Below, one piece after another: positions 35,487 to 45,321 of a stretch of DNA of 64,000 nt. Below the pieces are notes generated by a model that was given only the letters and a program-made list of their open reading frames with translations, made no database searches and had not been told where the DNA came from. Source of the DNA: Onchidella celtica (lineage: Eukaryota > Mollusca > Gastropoda > Systellommatophora > Onchidiidae); assembly GCA_963931925.1 (NCBI GenBank), contig OZ007569.1, positions 25,168,662 through 25,232,661 of the forward strand, given 5' to 3'. Position numbers and translations under genes: made by a program. Position 1 is the stretch's first letter. The number at the start of each line of letters is the position of its first letter.

Positions 35487-36710
35487 TGTCACGAGCAGAG
35501 TTAGGGTCTTGGGGATGTTACGACTGCACGAGAGGCAGCTAACTCACACTCGGACACAACCACACAAGAAAAGTACTAAATAACTAGAGCGTATATATGT
35601 CAGGCCGGTCAGGCCATAGTTTACATAAATATTAATAACAAAACAAAAGACAATAGAGGTATATATTCAAACCAAAAACTCTAATTAATAACTTAACCAA
35701 TGATATTCATGTAACTATGGAGGTACTGCAATCAATAGTAAATAGGTATATTATACGAAACTGGATATCAATTTAAAGTGACAGTTGAGTCGCCACTGGC
35801 CAGTCGCCAGGCAAACTCTCCATAAATCATATGGGCTTAAATGTTAGGAGAGCCCAGTACGTTCAAAGCCTACAGAAGCACTCTTCGGCTTGTAGGTAAT
35901 TTAAGCAGTTGCCAAAAGACTATATTTTATGCACAATCACTATTCAATTCATCAACAATGTGCTATATTATTCCAATCATACTATGGCAATAGATCTATC
36001 ATACAGGACACTCGTGGTCGAGTGCCAGCTGGGGTTTCCTTAGTCTTCCTATGAGGCTGTAGTTCTCTCTCTATCTCCGATCTCTATTATACTTGAATAA
36101 TTAAGATATATTACCATTGCTCACGCCTAATGAGAGGCGCGAACATCAAAATAGCGCAGCGTGGCTTTCAAAGGTCAGCCCACTCAGACCTTTCTTTCTA
36201 GAGCTCAGTCAGTCCGTTAGCAAGGACTTCTTAGTCTTCAGACCACACAGTTCAGGTACTGGCCAACCGGAGATACTTCACGAAACGATGCTTCTCTCGT
36301 CTGTATTCACTAAATCTGAACGTTACACGATGTTATATACTATCTAACTACCCAGCGTGCTAGTCCGCTGGCCCAATTAGTTCAGCTATCTCATAGGTCG
36401 AAACCTCCCACCATTTTAATTGTAGTAATACGTCTGCACTATTCTACCAGCCAGTTAACGTGCAAAAACTTGTCTAGTCATACTTAACAATGTCAACTGT
36501 CCCCACCTTGTTTCACCCCTACTCCATTACTTATTAATCACGAACATTAAAACCGACAAGCGTGAATCTACAGTTTAACTTTACATTTATTTACTCACCA
36601 ACTATAATTTTGCGAGGACCGTTCAAGGCCACCAGCCAATTTCTCATGGCCCTGGTAAACAACAACAACTCACTCTCTGCGTGAGTTTTAACAATATCCG
36701 AATCATGACA
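35487..36710 (-). repeat. LTR (5' LTR in inferred sense)
   Basis: Partner of 31,686-32,909, with the same length and TGTCA/TGACA ends. Confidence 0.92.
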
Positions 36711-36803
36711 CTGCACGTTTTTGATTCAGCTTGCTCTCCGCTCGTGAACATTGGGCTGGAGGTAAGAACTGACGGGACACACCAGTCTTTTAATCTCAGA
36801 ACA

Positions 36804-36926
36804 ATGGAGGCTTTGCAACTATTGTTTTTGTTTTGGGTGAAAAGAAGACGCCATACAAGACATTACTGGACTCACAGTATATTTCAACGAAGAGAGGAAT
36901 TCGGTGAATATCATCATCTTTTGTGA
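36804..36926 (+). pseudogene. PIF/Harbinger transposase, N-terminal exon fragment
   Basis: The frame from ATG at 36,804 reads an arginine-rich stretch followed by TRHYWTHSIFQRREEFGEYH and then a stop. An RRR cluster followed by W.H.I...R...GEYH..L is typical of the N-terminus of Harbinger transposases. Nothing of the catalytic domain follows. It belongs to the deleted element at 31,594-37,275 and is not the transposase of the neighbouring complete element. Confidence 0.6.
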
Positions 36927-36934
36927 TGTACAAT

Positions 36935-37026
36935 CGATTTGAATAATTGTCATCACTTTTGTCATACAGAGGTTGTCTTATTTGAACCGCAGCAACAAGA
37001 GCTTCGTTTCGTGAACCGGAATCCAT
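36935..37026 (-). pseudogene. MADF-domain protein, first-exon fragment
   Basis: The minus strand from ATG at 37,026 reads EALVAAVQIRQPLYDKSDDN and then YSNR. This is the pattern of a MADF domain start (LI.AV..RP.LYD....Y.NR). It then runs into unrelated sequence. It faces the transposase fragment across the deletion junction. This is the same two-gene, ends-inward plan as the complete element at 37,481-40,981. Confidence 0.6.
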
Positions 37027-37278
37027 TGTAACTGAAGGCGTACCTAGCTAGGTCGTGTGTAGTAATGAAATTGCTGGAAGGAAACTGGAAGAAATTTTAA
37101 TTGCGAGATAAAACCTTCGTGATCGGTTCAGCAACTGGGAGTGGCAGGGAAGGGACACGAAAGGGAAACTGACGCACTCAGTCTGCGATGATGAAATATT
37201 GAGACGCTTCCGGTGATTCGGTAACTGGGACTAAAGGTCAAGCTGAGGACAAGCGGATCCACTCAGTTTACACTGTTA

Positions 37279-37383
37279 CCCATCGTGTCTGTAAGCGCGC
37301 AAGTTGGGGACATCATAATACAAGTTGTGAGTTGTGAACTGTTGTGAGTTGTGAACTGCGCCTAACAGGCTAAGGTTACAATT
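37279..37383 (+). repeat. TIR element family G, right half
   Basis: Continues the element interrupted at 31,590: CATCGTGTCTGTAAGCGCGC and GGACATCATAATA align with the right part of 51,132-51,373. Its terminal repeat is degraded, with a small GTTGTGA(A)CT tandem. Confidence 0.6.
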
Positions 37384-37480
37384 TGCTCTGGGCTCACTGA
37401 GATAGAGAGAGATAGATAGAGGTAGAGAGAGTGAGAGAGAGGGTGAGAGAAAGAAAGAACGAGTGAGAGAGCTTCTGTAA
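37384..37480 (+). repeat. Host repeat, left half (split by Harbinger)
   Basis: Contains CAATTTGCTCTG and a GA-rich tract ending GCTTCTGTAA. The right half resumes at 40,982. The same repeat is uninterrupted near 59,365-59,831. Bases 37,478-37,480 are the TAA target duplication. Confidence 0.75.
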
Positions 37481-38017
37481 GGCCGCCTTTAGATAGGGCT
37501 TCACTTTTCACTTTTCATTCTTCATTCTTCATTCTTCATGCAGGAAACGAAAATGGCAATATAGGAAAAGAGAGGGACCTTTAGATAGAGATTCATTGTT
37601 CACTCTTCACTCTTCATCGATGAATAAGTGAATAGCCCTCCTGACAACAAGAGTGAACGTGCTCATTTCTACCGTGGAATGAAGAGAAGTGGGGGCGTGG
37701 CTCTTATCATTTCAAACACACTTTTTGTCAAAAAGTCAAAATCTGAGTTCAGAATCGAATTTCTCATTAAATTCTAGTGTGATTTGATACTAAATACTAT
37801 ATGATTATTAAGTTTTTAAGTTTAAATAAATAATTGGTAATCCCGGTAAAAAGGGAAGTAGGTCATAGGCATGTGCAATGTCAGTGTCTATGCATTGGGG
37901 GTAGCCTACCGTATTTGGTGTGTGGGGTGGGGCACACGGCTACACAGTAATAACAGTAATTGGGACATCACAGCACTGCTAAATTCTTCCAAATTATTAT
38001 TCTTGTGGCGTCTAAAT

Positions 38018-40305
38018 ATGGATGACTACAAAAAATTAATTATTGACCTTGTGAGAAACAAGCCATTGTTGTGGGATCCACGCCATCCAGATTACAAAAG
38101 CAAGGACCAAAAAAAGCAAGTGTGGGAGGAACTTGATAAAACAATTCAACCACCCGAAGGTATGTAAACATGAGAAGGAAAAGTTTAATCTATTCTTTCT
38201 TGCAACATTACAATTCAATTCAAAGGTTTAATATCAAACAGTAGATGATTAAAAAAAATAAAAAACATGGAGAAATATAGGCAAAAAAAGAATCCTTTTG
38301 AAAATATTATCGAGATGATGGAAATGATGATGATGATGATGCTAATGATAACGATGACGATGATGATGATAATGATGGTGACGATGATGATGGTGATGAT
38401 GGGTGGTGATAATCGTGGTGATGGTGAGGGTAATGATGATAATGATGACGATGACGATGATGATGGTGATAATCTAAAAATCGAACAAGTGAATCCGAAA
38501 ATGTCTTTCAAGAATTATCTGTTCTCTTCTGCGTCGTTTGAATTTAAGCCAGCTAGTCAGTTTGATGTTGCACATTTCTAAATACAAGATCATTTTGCCA
38601 ATACACTGCTCCATCTGGTACACTAAAGAATTCTGAAATCGTATCTCGGATAATAACAGCTTCGTCCGTAGCCCTTCCACTGTGTGGAATGGCTGCAAGA
38701 GGTACAAAATTCTCTTCATTAGGCTCAACATTGTCGTATTTGATGGTGGATGTTCGATCGCCCATAGCACCTTCTCGCCGACGGATGAAATTATGCAGTG
38801 CCACTGCTGCTTTTGTAACTTTAACAGCTTTGTCTGGCTGGACCCGCATTGGCCGTTGGAATACTTCGAACTAACTAGCCAGTATGCCAAAAGCACATTC
38901 CACTGTTCGTCGTGCTCTTGAGTGCCTGTAGTTATATATTCTTCTCTTGGCGTTTAGGGTTCTGGCTGCAAAAGGTTTCATAATGTACGATTTTAGCGGG
39001 AATGCTCCATCTCCAATGATCAAATGAGGAATAGTTTGATTAGAAACACTCACTTTAAACGAAGTTTTTGGAATGTTCAGCTCCCTTTTTTCAAGCAATG
39101 TTGATAAACGAGATGCGTTGAATACGCCAGCATCACTGATTCTTTCATATTGGCCACAGTCAATCAAGATAAAACAAGAGTCTGCATCACAAAGAGCCAA
39201 AAGTACAATACTTGGGAATCCTTTATAATTGTAATATGCCGAGCCACTATTTGCAGGGTTTCGAAGAGCAATGTGTTTCCCACCCAAAGGACCGATTGCA
39301 AAAGGATAATCCCACAAGTCTCTAAATTTTTTAGCAATCTTTTGCCATTGATCTTCATTTGGTTCCGGTAATTCCAATGGTGCTAATACATCCCAAAAGA
39401 GTTCTGCAGGTAGCCATCACGTAAATACTGATAGATGCTAGCGACATGTGAAATGGTACGCTCATTGAAGAGAAAGATGATCCAGTTGCAAGATACCTGC
39501 AATACATACGGAAAAAATATACATTAAGACACTTTTAATTTAATGAAACTCTAAACATCTGTTACTAATAGTACTATTACTAATGCTTTTGAAATGGATA
39601 ACATATCAATTCTAACAGTAATCGCCCCACTTTTATCTCACTGTACCCATAGGTTGCAGCTGTAACTCAAAGAGCATATGGGACCAGCTTATGAGAGGCT
39701 TCTGCAACGTGCTAAAAAAAAAGAATAAGAAATCTGGTAGCGGTGCTGACACTGAGAAGGAGTGGAAGTTTGAAAAAGACCTTCAGTTCCTTCTCCCAGT
39801 GAAGCGAACCCGCCCAACGTCTGGAAATCTGGCGCTAGAGGACAGTGTTTGCGACTCTCCGTTGGATGAGGTGACAGGTGAAGGTGTTGCAGAAGTCCAA
39901 CATGACCAAGAGCTGACAGGGGAGGTGATGGGGGATGCCAGTGCCAGCCAGTTGCAAGTGGAAACGACAGAGGGCAGAATTGAGACGAGAAAAGGAAAAA
40001 AGAGGCAGTCCACTAATGATGATGAAATATTATTCCTGATACGGCAACGTCAGTTGGAAAAAAGCAAGGAAACACCTCGTTTCCTTTTCATGAAATCGCT
40101 CATGCCAATGGTGGAAGAGCTAACAACAGATGACTATATGGATTTTCAAGTGAATATCATTCAAGACTTGAGGAGGAAGAGGGCAGGACAGGCCAATTTG
40201 TACATGCCGGGTACATCCAACTATCAACGAGTAGTCCCCAGCTCACACACACACTCTCCACTGGACGCGTATTACACGCCATTCAATACAAGACCCAGTG
40301 ATTAG
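38018..40305 (+). CDS. MADF-BESS DNA-binding protein of the Harbinger element (2 exons)
   Basis: Inferred as join(38,018-38,159; 39,653-40,305), 264 residues. Exon 1 starts at ATG 38,018 and encodes the start of a MADF (Myb/SANT-like) domain: LIIDLVRNKPLLWDPRHPDY and then KSKDQKKQVWEEL. The donor is GAAG|GTATGT (phase 1). The acceptor CCCATAG|GTTGC restores the frame and continues the domain through WDQL...VLKKKNKKSG. Residues of the C-terminal third, RFLFMKSLMPMVEEL and onward, match a BESS motif (protein interaction). The middle is acidic and low complexity. Such second proteins of PIF/Harbinger elements are known to bind element DNA and help the transposase enter the nucleus; that role is inferred here. 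Exon 2 lies wholly inside the transposase intron on the other strand. ATTAAA at 40,355 may be the polyadenylation signal. No lesion is visible. The intron contains a GAT microsatellite. Confidence 0.8.
38314..38475. repeat. (GAT)n microsatellite
   Basis: Imperfect GATGAT/GATAAT repeat in the MADF intron. The Asp/Met-rich or Ile-rich frames across it are artefacts. Confidence 0.9.
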
Positions 40306-40814
40306 TTTAGTGTTAACCTCTAGATATCTACTTCTCCCCTTTGTTTTTGAATTCATTAAACTATCATCAAATGGCTTTGCTATTTCTGGCTGCATTTTAT
40401 TGGGTTGTAGTCTGGTTGAGTGAGATGTGATGACACCTTCTTTGTTTGCCTTTCAAACAAAGAAGGTATCGTCGCATATATTGTACTCCGTATTTGTAAA
40501 AGTTAAAGTTTTTGCACTTACCTCAGCGTCAGAACAAGCTTTTCCTCGGCGGAAATGGATGTCCTCCAGTTTGATCCAGTTGGCTGCAAATGTGGCAGGA
40601 TGAGACTTTTCAGATGGTCATATGTGTCATAGGACATCCTCATGAAAAACAAAGTCTCATCCTTTCGAGTCATGAGAGAGCAAAACGTTCGCTCAAAATC
40701 ACCCCTCTCACTTCGCAGAAGGAAGTGTTCTCGGCACCAGATTGTTCGTCTGCGCTTTTTTCGTCTCCTTAATGCTAAAAGTAAAAGCAAATCTTCCTCA
40801 TCGGAGCTGTCCAT
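38553..40814 (-). pseudogene. PIF/Harbinger transposase (HARBI1-like nuclease family), inactivated
   Basis: Exon 1 is 40,814-40,522 (start MDSSDEED, then LALRRRKKRRRTIW, and YDHLKSLILPHL). Donor CTGAG|GTAAGT. Exon 2 is 39,496-38,553 after acceptor TTGCAG, resuming YLATGSSFSSM. About 410 codons in all, normal for the family. The catalytic block reads FAIGPLGGKHIALRNPANSG. The family pattern is G.(I/V)DGKH, so the first catalytic Asp has become Gly (codon 39,282-39,284, one base change). The later Asp (LIDCG) and Glu (RRTVECAFG) remain. There are two further lesions: a frame change around 39,415-39,450 and an in-frame TAG at 38,871-38,873 just after FGILAS, where the frame then continues as FEVFQRPMRVQPDKA. 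The protein would be cut short and without nuclease activity, so movement would need a transposase from elsewhere. Confidence 0.9.
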
Positions 40815-40981
40815 CTTTACAACAATAAATCTGGTTCTGGTGCTGACCTGAGAAAAGTTAGACCACGTGTATGTGTTGGGAAAACCCCAACGATCAAGAA
40901 AATGAAGAGTGAAAAGTGAAAAGTGAAAATTGAAGAGTGAAAAATGAAAAGTGAAAAATGAAGCCCTATCTAAAGGCGGCC

Positions 40982-41056
40982 TAAAGCGCATAGAGCATTT
41001 CTAATGGCAATGGATATGCGCTATATAAATGCCATCCATTATTATTATTAGAATAG
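40982..41056 (+). repeat. Host repeat, right half (split by Harbinger)
   Basis: TAAAGCGCATAGAGCATTT, then GATATGCGCTATATAAA and an ATT repeat. This matches 59,753-59,831. The first three bases are the target duplication. Confidence 0.8.
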
Positions 41057-41084
41057 TGAAAGGAGGAATGGTCCGTCACGATAT

Positions 41085-41745
41085 TCTTTGTCCCGTGTTG
41101 AACTAGGGGAAAAAAATAGTCTTATTGCACGGTTTTTAAGCTGTGGGATGGAGGCTGCATGGCGGGAGTTGTAGGGGTGGGGAATTGTGCATCCCCACAT
41201 ACAGGTTTTACACCTGAAAATTACAGGTGTGTGTGGGTCTGGGGGGGGGGAGGGGGGGTTGGTGGGGTTACTTTTTGATACGTGTGAACATTTTTTTCTT
41301 TCTTTTAAGGATACATATACATTAATAGAAAAACGTTTAAATGGGACTGGGGATATAGATGCCTATGCACAAAGGCAATTATGTTTAGATACTGACGTTA
41401 TAGACAGACTGACTAGCCTATGAATGGATGGAGAGAGAGTTGGATGGAGGGGTGGATGGATGGACGGGCGGATGGATAGTCGGATGGGTGGATGGATGGA
41501 CAGATGGATGGATGGGTGGATGGATGGATGGATAGTTGGACGGATGGATGGATGGGTGGATAGATGGATGGACGAATGGATGGATGGATGGACGGATGGA
41601 TGGATAGATGGATGGATGAAAAGGATTGATGAAAGGAAAGAAAGGATACTTTGAAACACATATTCACAGAAAATTAGAAATAATACATATGCTTAAAAAC
41701 CAATGGATTTTTATTTCATATTTAAAAAAAAGTTATGAGCCAATA
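41085..41745 (+). repeat. Dispersed repeat D, copy 1, with (GGAT)n minisatellite
   Basis: Matches 52,075-52,575 in inverted orientation, in order: GTTGAACTAGG, TTGCACGGTTTTTAAG, TTGTAGGGGTGGGGAA, AATTATGTTTAG and GGATTTTTATTTCA. The stretch 41,423-41,633 is an expanded (GGAT)n-type array, which is short in the partner. A G run lies near 41,240. No coding content; the Trp/Met- and His/Ser-rich frames come from the array. Confidence 0.75.
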
Positions 41746-41886
41746 ATATTCATGCGCCGGTATTGGTGTTGACTGAATAAAACAACAACAACAACAAACT
41801 GGATTTATTCCCTAGTATTATTGTTGGATTAAAAAACAAATTAAAGAGATTGAATCCTATGAAGAAAAAAAAACAACAAAACAACA

Positions 41887-41961
41887 CGGCTGAGAATCGA
41901 ACCACGGTCACCCGACTGACAGGCGAAGGTGGTGACCACTACGCTATTGCACACCCTGTAT
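41887..41961 (-). other. tRNA-Asp-like relic (SINE head or pseudo-tRNA)
   Basis: The minus strand reads TAGTGGTCACC (D-arm/A box), CGCCTGTCAGTCGGG (anticodon arm with GTC) and GGTTCGATTCTC (T-arm/B box). These resemble eukaryotic tRNA-Asp. The acceptor-stem halves do not pair, so it is not a functional tRNA gene. A (GTT)n-rich stretch follows downstream, as in some SINEs. Confidence 0.6.
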
Positions 41962-42179
41962 AATTGTGAAGGAATTTTTTTCCAAAATAAACATAAAATC
42001 AATTATCGGCAGAAAGACACTCCTTAATGATAATTGCAGCGCCTACACGCGGCCAATCCGTGATGTCCTATAAGCCGGAAATAGACATGAAAATATGGAA
42101 TTTTGCCAGGCACAGCCGATTTTGGCGTTTCCTGTAGAAGTCAAATAATATAGCTGGCATTTCAGGAATTTTTTTTTTT

Positions 42180-42635
42180 TATTGTATTTTGTATTTGTAT
42201 ACTACTTTAATCCTATTTATTGTGAAATTTGCCTTAGTGTCCTTGCAGCCCAGTTACAGCTGGAGCAGACACGTCGTCGCCACAGTGCAGCGCCGGTCAG
42301 CTGTTTTTGTTTGTGTGTGTGTGTGATGGGGGGGGGGGGGCGGGGGCTAGGGATAAATCTTGTTAAATTTTGTCCGGGCAGCGGCCTGTTCGGCCTGCTC
42401 TTTTCGATTTCCAACTGCCAAGGTATCTTGAATCTGCGGAACGTCTCCAAGGGGCCTTCGAATTTTTCGTTCTTATCCGAGGAGACTAGGTGCTCGCTCC
42501 TGTTCACCATAGGATCAGGGATAGGAAAATATGAGAAAAATCCCCATATTCGAAAATGTCTGCATCGACTGGGCTTTGAACCCAGTACCTTCGGTATGAG
42601 AGGTGAGCACCTTGCCTCTAGAGCACAGTGTTCCC
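42180..42635 (-). repeat. tRNA-headed SINE family S, copy 5 (full length)
   Basis: The minus-strand head has CTAGAGGCAAGGTGCTCACC and the imperfect B box GGTTCAAAGCCC. The whole body follows, ending in ATACAAATACAAAATAC. A TG/G run lies at about 42,316-42,341. The 166-codon plus-strand frame across it is an artefact. Confidence 0.85.
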
Positions 42636-42689
42636 CACAATGGTTAGGGGTAGGTATTACGTATGCTTCTGAATCTTGGTAATATTGTA

Positions 42690-44257
42690 CTTTTTTTGGT
42701 TTTGTTTTTTTGTTTTTTTACCAAAGTAAGTTGTTGAATTATAATACTTGCATAAAACTCAGATATAAGCAATTCTGTTTCTATTGAAACAGTTAAACAG
42801 TCCGTGAGAAGTTACTTTCTTTCTTTCTTTATTATTTATTTACTTTTTTTTTTTGCGAGTGTTTTATAATACCATGGTGCTATCGTGGATATTCGTCATT
42901 CTGATGGCCATAGTCTTGTCGGGGGGGGGGGGGGGGGGGGGGAAACGCTCAATTCGAGCTAACGAACTTGAAGGATAGTTCCATATTCTACAGCTTGCCC
43001 CAGAACATAACAGAAATGTTGCCACAACAACAATGAAATACATTAATTTGTGGTATCTGAATGTCATGAGTTTTTGTTGTTGTTTTTTTTCTTTTTTCTT
43101 GTAACATTAACCCTTCCAGAGTTGGACGGATGTGTCCGGAGACAATCAACATAATCCACAACTCGTCTGGCTACCTGTGTCGAATATTCGTTCCAATGGT
43201 TTTGAATTTATTCCACACTCAAATCTGTGGGTTTTCCTTTTTGTTGATTTTGTCTTTGTTTTTCATAAGCATAATGGGGAGACAATTTCGGAATAACAAA
43301 CCAAGTTGCGACGAAGGCCGTTGAGTAGGGTTAATTATTGACGCCGTTGAGTAGGGTTAATTATTAACGAGAGAAAACGGGAAAGAGCCCATGCATTCGA
43401 AACAATGTCGGATAATATTCGAAAAATGATTAAAAAAAATTTTCGATTAATTATTTGACTTTGGGTTTAACGGCGCGACGTCGCCATAATGGCCGCTTTG
43501 CGTCTTTCACTTTTTTTTTTTTTTCGTTACCTCACTTTCGGCGAGCTTTCAGCCCTTAGATTCCTATAAATAAGATCGAATAGAAGTGAAGTTGAAAATC
43601 AAACGGGAAAATGCCCATACCGTGTAGCATGTCTATATGAGTGATGTAAATATCATAAAAATCTGTCAAATCAACTTGCAGATTTCTTCCTCTTTCAAAA
43701 ACGACAAAATGCGCTGAGCCTCCACTTCAGAAAATAATCATTCCAATAACACAGCTTGCTATTGGACCCAACACTTTCCACTACCACATACGCAAAAGGA
43801 AACGTGCTGCAACTTCGCAATGACCTCAAACGCAAAACAAAGTCGTGTGAAAATCACTGAAGAATGCCCCGCAGTCATAGTCATTTCCTTTGGTACACAA
43901 TAGCATGCTAGCAAGTCTCGGTTTTTTCTCATTGGTTGTTTGCTTCAGTGCGGAACCTCTAAAAAAGCTCTGCCATTGGTCTGTATTGGACTGAGTAACG
44001 TCCGGTACCCCTAGGACCAGCTTAAAAGCACAAGAGAAAAAAAAATAATACGACTGACCATGAAGAAAAATTGTGGGGGACTGAAGAAAGACTTGAGAGA
44101 ATTTTTCACAGAAATAATGTGCGCACCTATACACTGAACTATCCGACATCGCACATGACAGAGCATGGCTTTCTTTGTGCCGAATTAATTAGATGATTTG
44201 CTGTTAGAAAGGAAGAAAGAAAAAAAAGACATTTCAAAAAATTATATTGTTTTCACC
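42690..44257 (+). other. Gene B 5' flank, right arm of the inverted duplication
   Basis: Homologous, inverted, to 28,563-30,150. Specific to this side are a 22-bp-class poly-G run near 42,920 and a family A copy (43,455-43,690, minus sense) inserted at TTATTTGACTTTGGG. A small direct repeat GTTGAGTAGGGTTAATTATT occurs at 43,321 and 43,346. No promoter motif can be assigned with confidence. Confidence 0.7.
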
Positions 44258-44566
44258 ATGAAAAATCTATTTGCGTCATCGTTCCGGATTTGTTTACTTC
44301 TGAGTTCATTTTTTGCATCAGTTCCAGGTAAAATTTATGACATTCTCATTGTTTTTACTTGTGCTTTTGTGTATATGAATATTATATGAGTGTTTGATGT
44401 GTTTATTCTGATCTACTGTAAGTTGTTGTTAAGTCACCGACTCTTATCTTCCTTGTCAGTGTGTAGCTTTTTTTGTTCACACTGGTTGTTTGTTGTATGC
44501 AGCAGTTTTATGTTTTACGGCACGTCAACCCAGCCAAGGTTTACTACCTGCGCTCTGCGGGGGTTA

Positions 44567-45200
44567 GTTTGAGTTTGAGTTTGAGTTAAGGTTTAACGAC
44601 ATGTTGACACGACAACGGCCGCTTTGTGCCTTTGGCTGTTTTTTTATTCACTTATTTTGGTTCAGTTCTCAGTTATTCAGACTCTTATAATTATTTGTAT
44701 TTGTATACTACTTTAATCCAATTTGGGAAATTTGCCTTTGTGTCATTGCAGCCCAGTTACAACTGGAGCAGGCACGTTGTCGCCACAGTGCAGCGCCGGT
44801 CGGCGGTTGTTTTGTTTGTTTTTTTTTGGGAGGGAGGGAGGGAGGGGGAGAGAATGGTAGGGATGAATTTTTATTTAATTTTGCCCCGGCAGCGACGTGT
44901 TCGGCCTGCTTTTTACGATTTCCAACTGCCAAGGTATCTTTAACGTGCGCAGCGTTCACACGGGCCCTCCGAATTTTTTTGTCCTTATCCGAGAAGACTA
45001 GGTACCGATATCCTACCCCCCAATAGAACCAGGGACACGAAAATATGAGAAAAATCCCAAACTTCCAACATGCCTGCACCGGCATGTGAGATCAAATGAA
45101 AGTAAAATTAAAGGTCTAACGGGAAAAGGCCCGTACTGTGTAATATGTCTGCCTGTATACATTTTATAAATAATAATTATGATAAAAATCTGTTAGATGA
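44567..45200 (-). repeat. Family A copy in intron 1, split by a SINE
   Basis: Family A runs from 44,567 (three GAGTTT-type units) to about 44,689 and resumes at 45,087 (GTGAGATCAAATGAAAG). The inverted paralogue at 28,075-28,262 is uninterrupted and gives the empty site. Confidence 0.85.
44690..45086 (-). repeat. SINE family S, copy 6, inserted after the duplication
   Basis: The body and tail of family S are present, but the tRNA-like head is missing beyond GCCTGCACCGGC. The insertion lies between TTATAATTAT and GTGAGATC. The paralogous site near 28,136 reads GATCTCACATAATTATAAG, with no SINE. Confidence 0.9.
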
Positions 45201-45321
45201 AATTGTAGATTCCCACCTCTTCCAGAAACAACAAGTTGCGCTGCGGGTGCAAGTCAGAAAATAATTCCATCATGGACACGAAGGCATAATGCTTTCTTCG
45301 GATATGCGTAGGTTAATGACG

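Larger units (their letters stand above)
31686..36710 (-). mobile_element. Complete non-coding LTR retroelement (LARD/TRIM-like)
   Basis: Two direct repeats of 1,224 bp (31,686-32,909 and 35,487-36,710) start TGTCA and end TGACA and enclose 2,577 bp. A 5-bp target duplication CTGCA lies at 31,681-31,685 and 36,711-36,715. Orientation is inferred as minus because on that strand a purine tract (AACTGGGGTGGGGGATA) directly precedes one LTR and a TGG-starting primer-site candidate follows the other. No gag, protease, reverse transcriptase, RNase H or integrase frame is seen; the longest frames are about 125 codons of repeat-derived sequence. It probably moved using proteins from another element. 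I saw one base difference between the LTRs, so insertion is recent. Confidence 0.92.
31594..37275. mobile_element. Internally deleted PIF/Harbinger element, itself split by an LTR element
   Basis: Ends ACGTGTGAACTGAGTGGGTC (left) and GGATCCACTCAGTTTACACTG (right) are imperfect inverted repeats flanked by TTA on both sides (31,591-31,593; 37,276-37,278), as expected for PIF/Harbinger. Without the LTR insertion and its 5-bp duplication the element is about 652 bp. It contains only the beginnings of two genes facing inward: a transposase first exon near the left and a MADF first exon near the right. The middle is gone, so it is a deletion derivative of a larger autonomous element and cannot move by itself. 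Confidence 0.75.
37481..40981. mobile_element. PIF/Harbinger transposon, complete ends, 3,501 bp
   Basis: The terminal inverted repeats start GGCCGCCTTTAGATAGGGCT on both ends and extend about 45 bp with very few mismatches. TAA flanks both sides (37,478-37,480; 40,982-40,984), the TWA duplication expected of PIF/Harbinger. A second diverged TIR-like block lies inside the left end at about 37,575-37,618. The element carries a MADF/BESS gene on plus and a transposase gene on minus, convergent and interleaved. The ends and the MADF gene look intact; the transposase is dead. Confidence 0.95.

Noticed and set aside
31686..36710. Possibility that the two 1.2-kb direct repeats are an assembly duplication
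   Set aside because: TGTCA/TGACA ends, a purine tract, and a 5-bp CTGCA duplication outside both repeats fit a genuine LTR insertion.
41363..41667. His/Ser/Pro-rich and Trp/Met/Asp-rich frames on both strands
   Set aside because: Translation of a (GGAT)n array within dispersed repeat D.
42182..42682. 166-codon plus-strand frame
   Set aside because: Lies antisense across a full-length SINE of family S.
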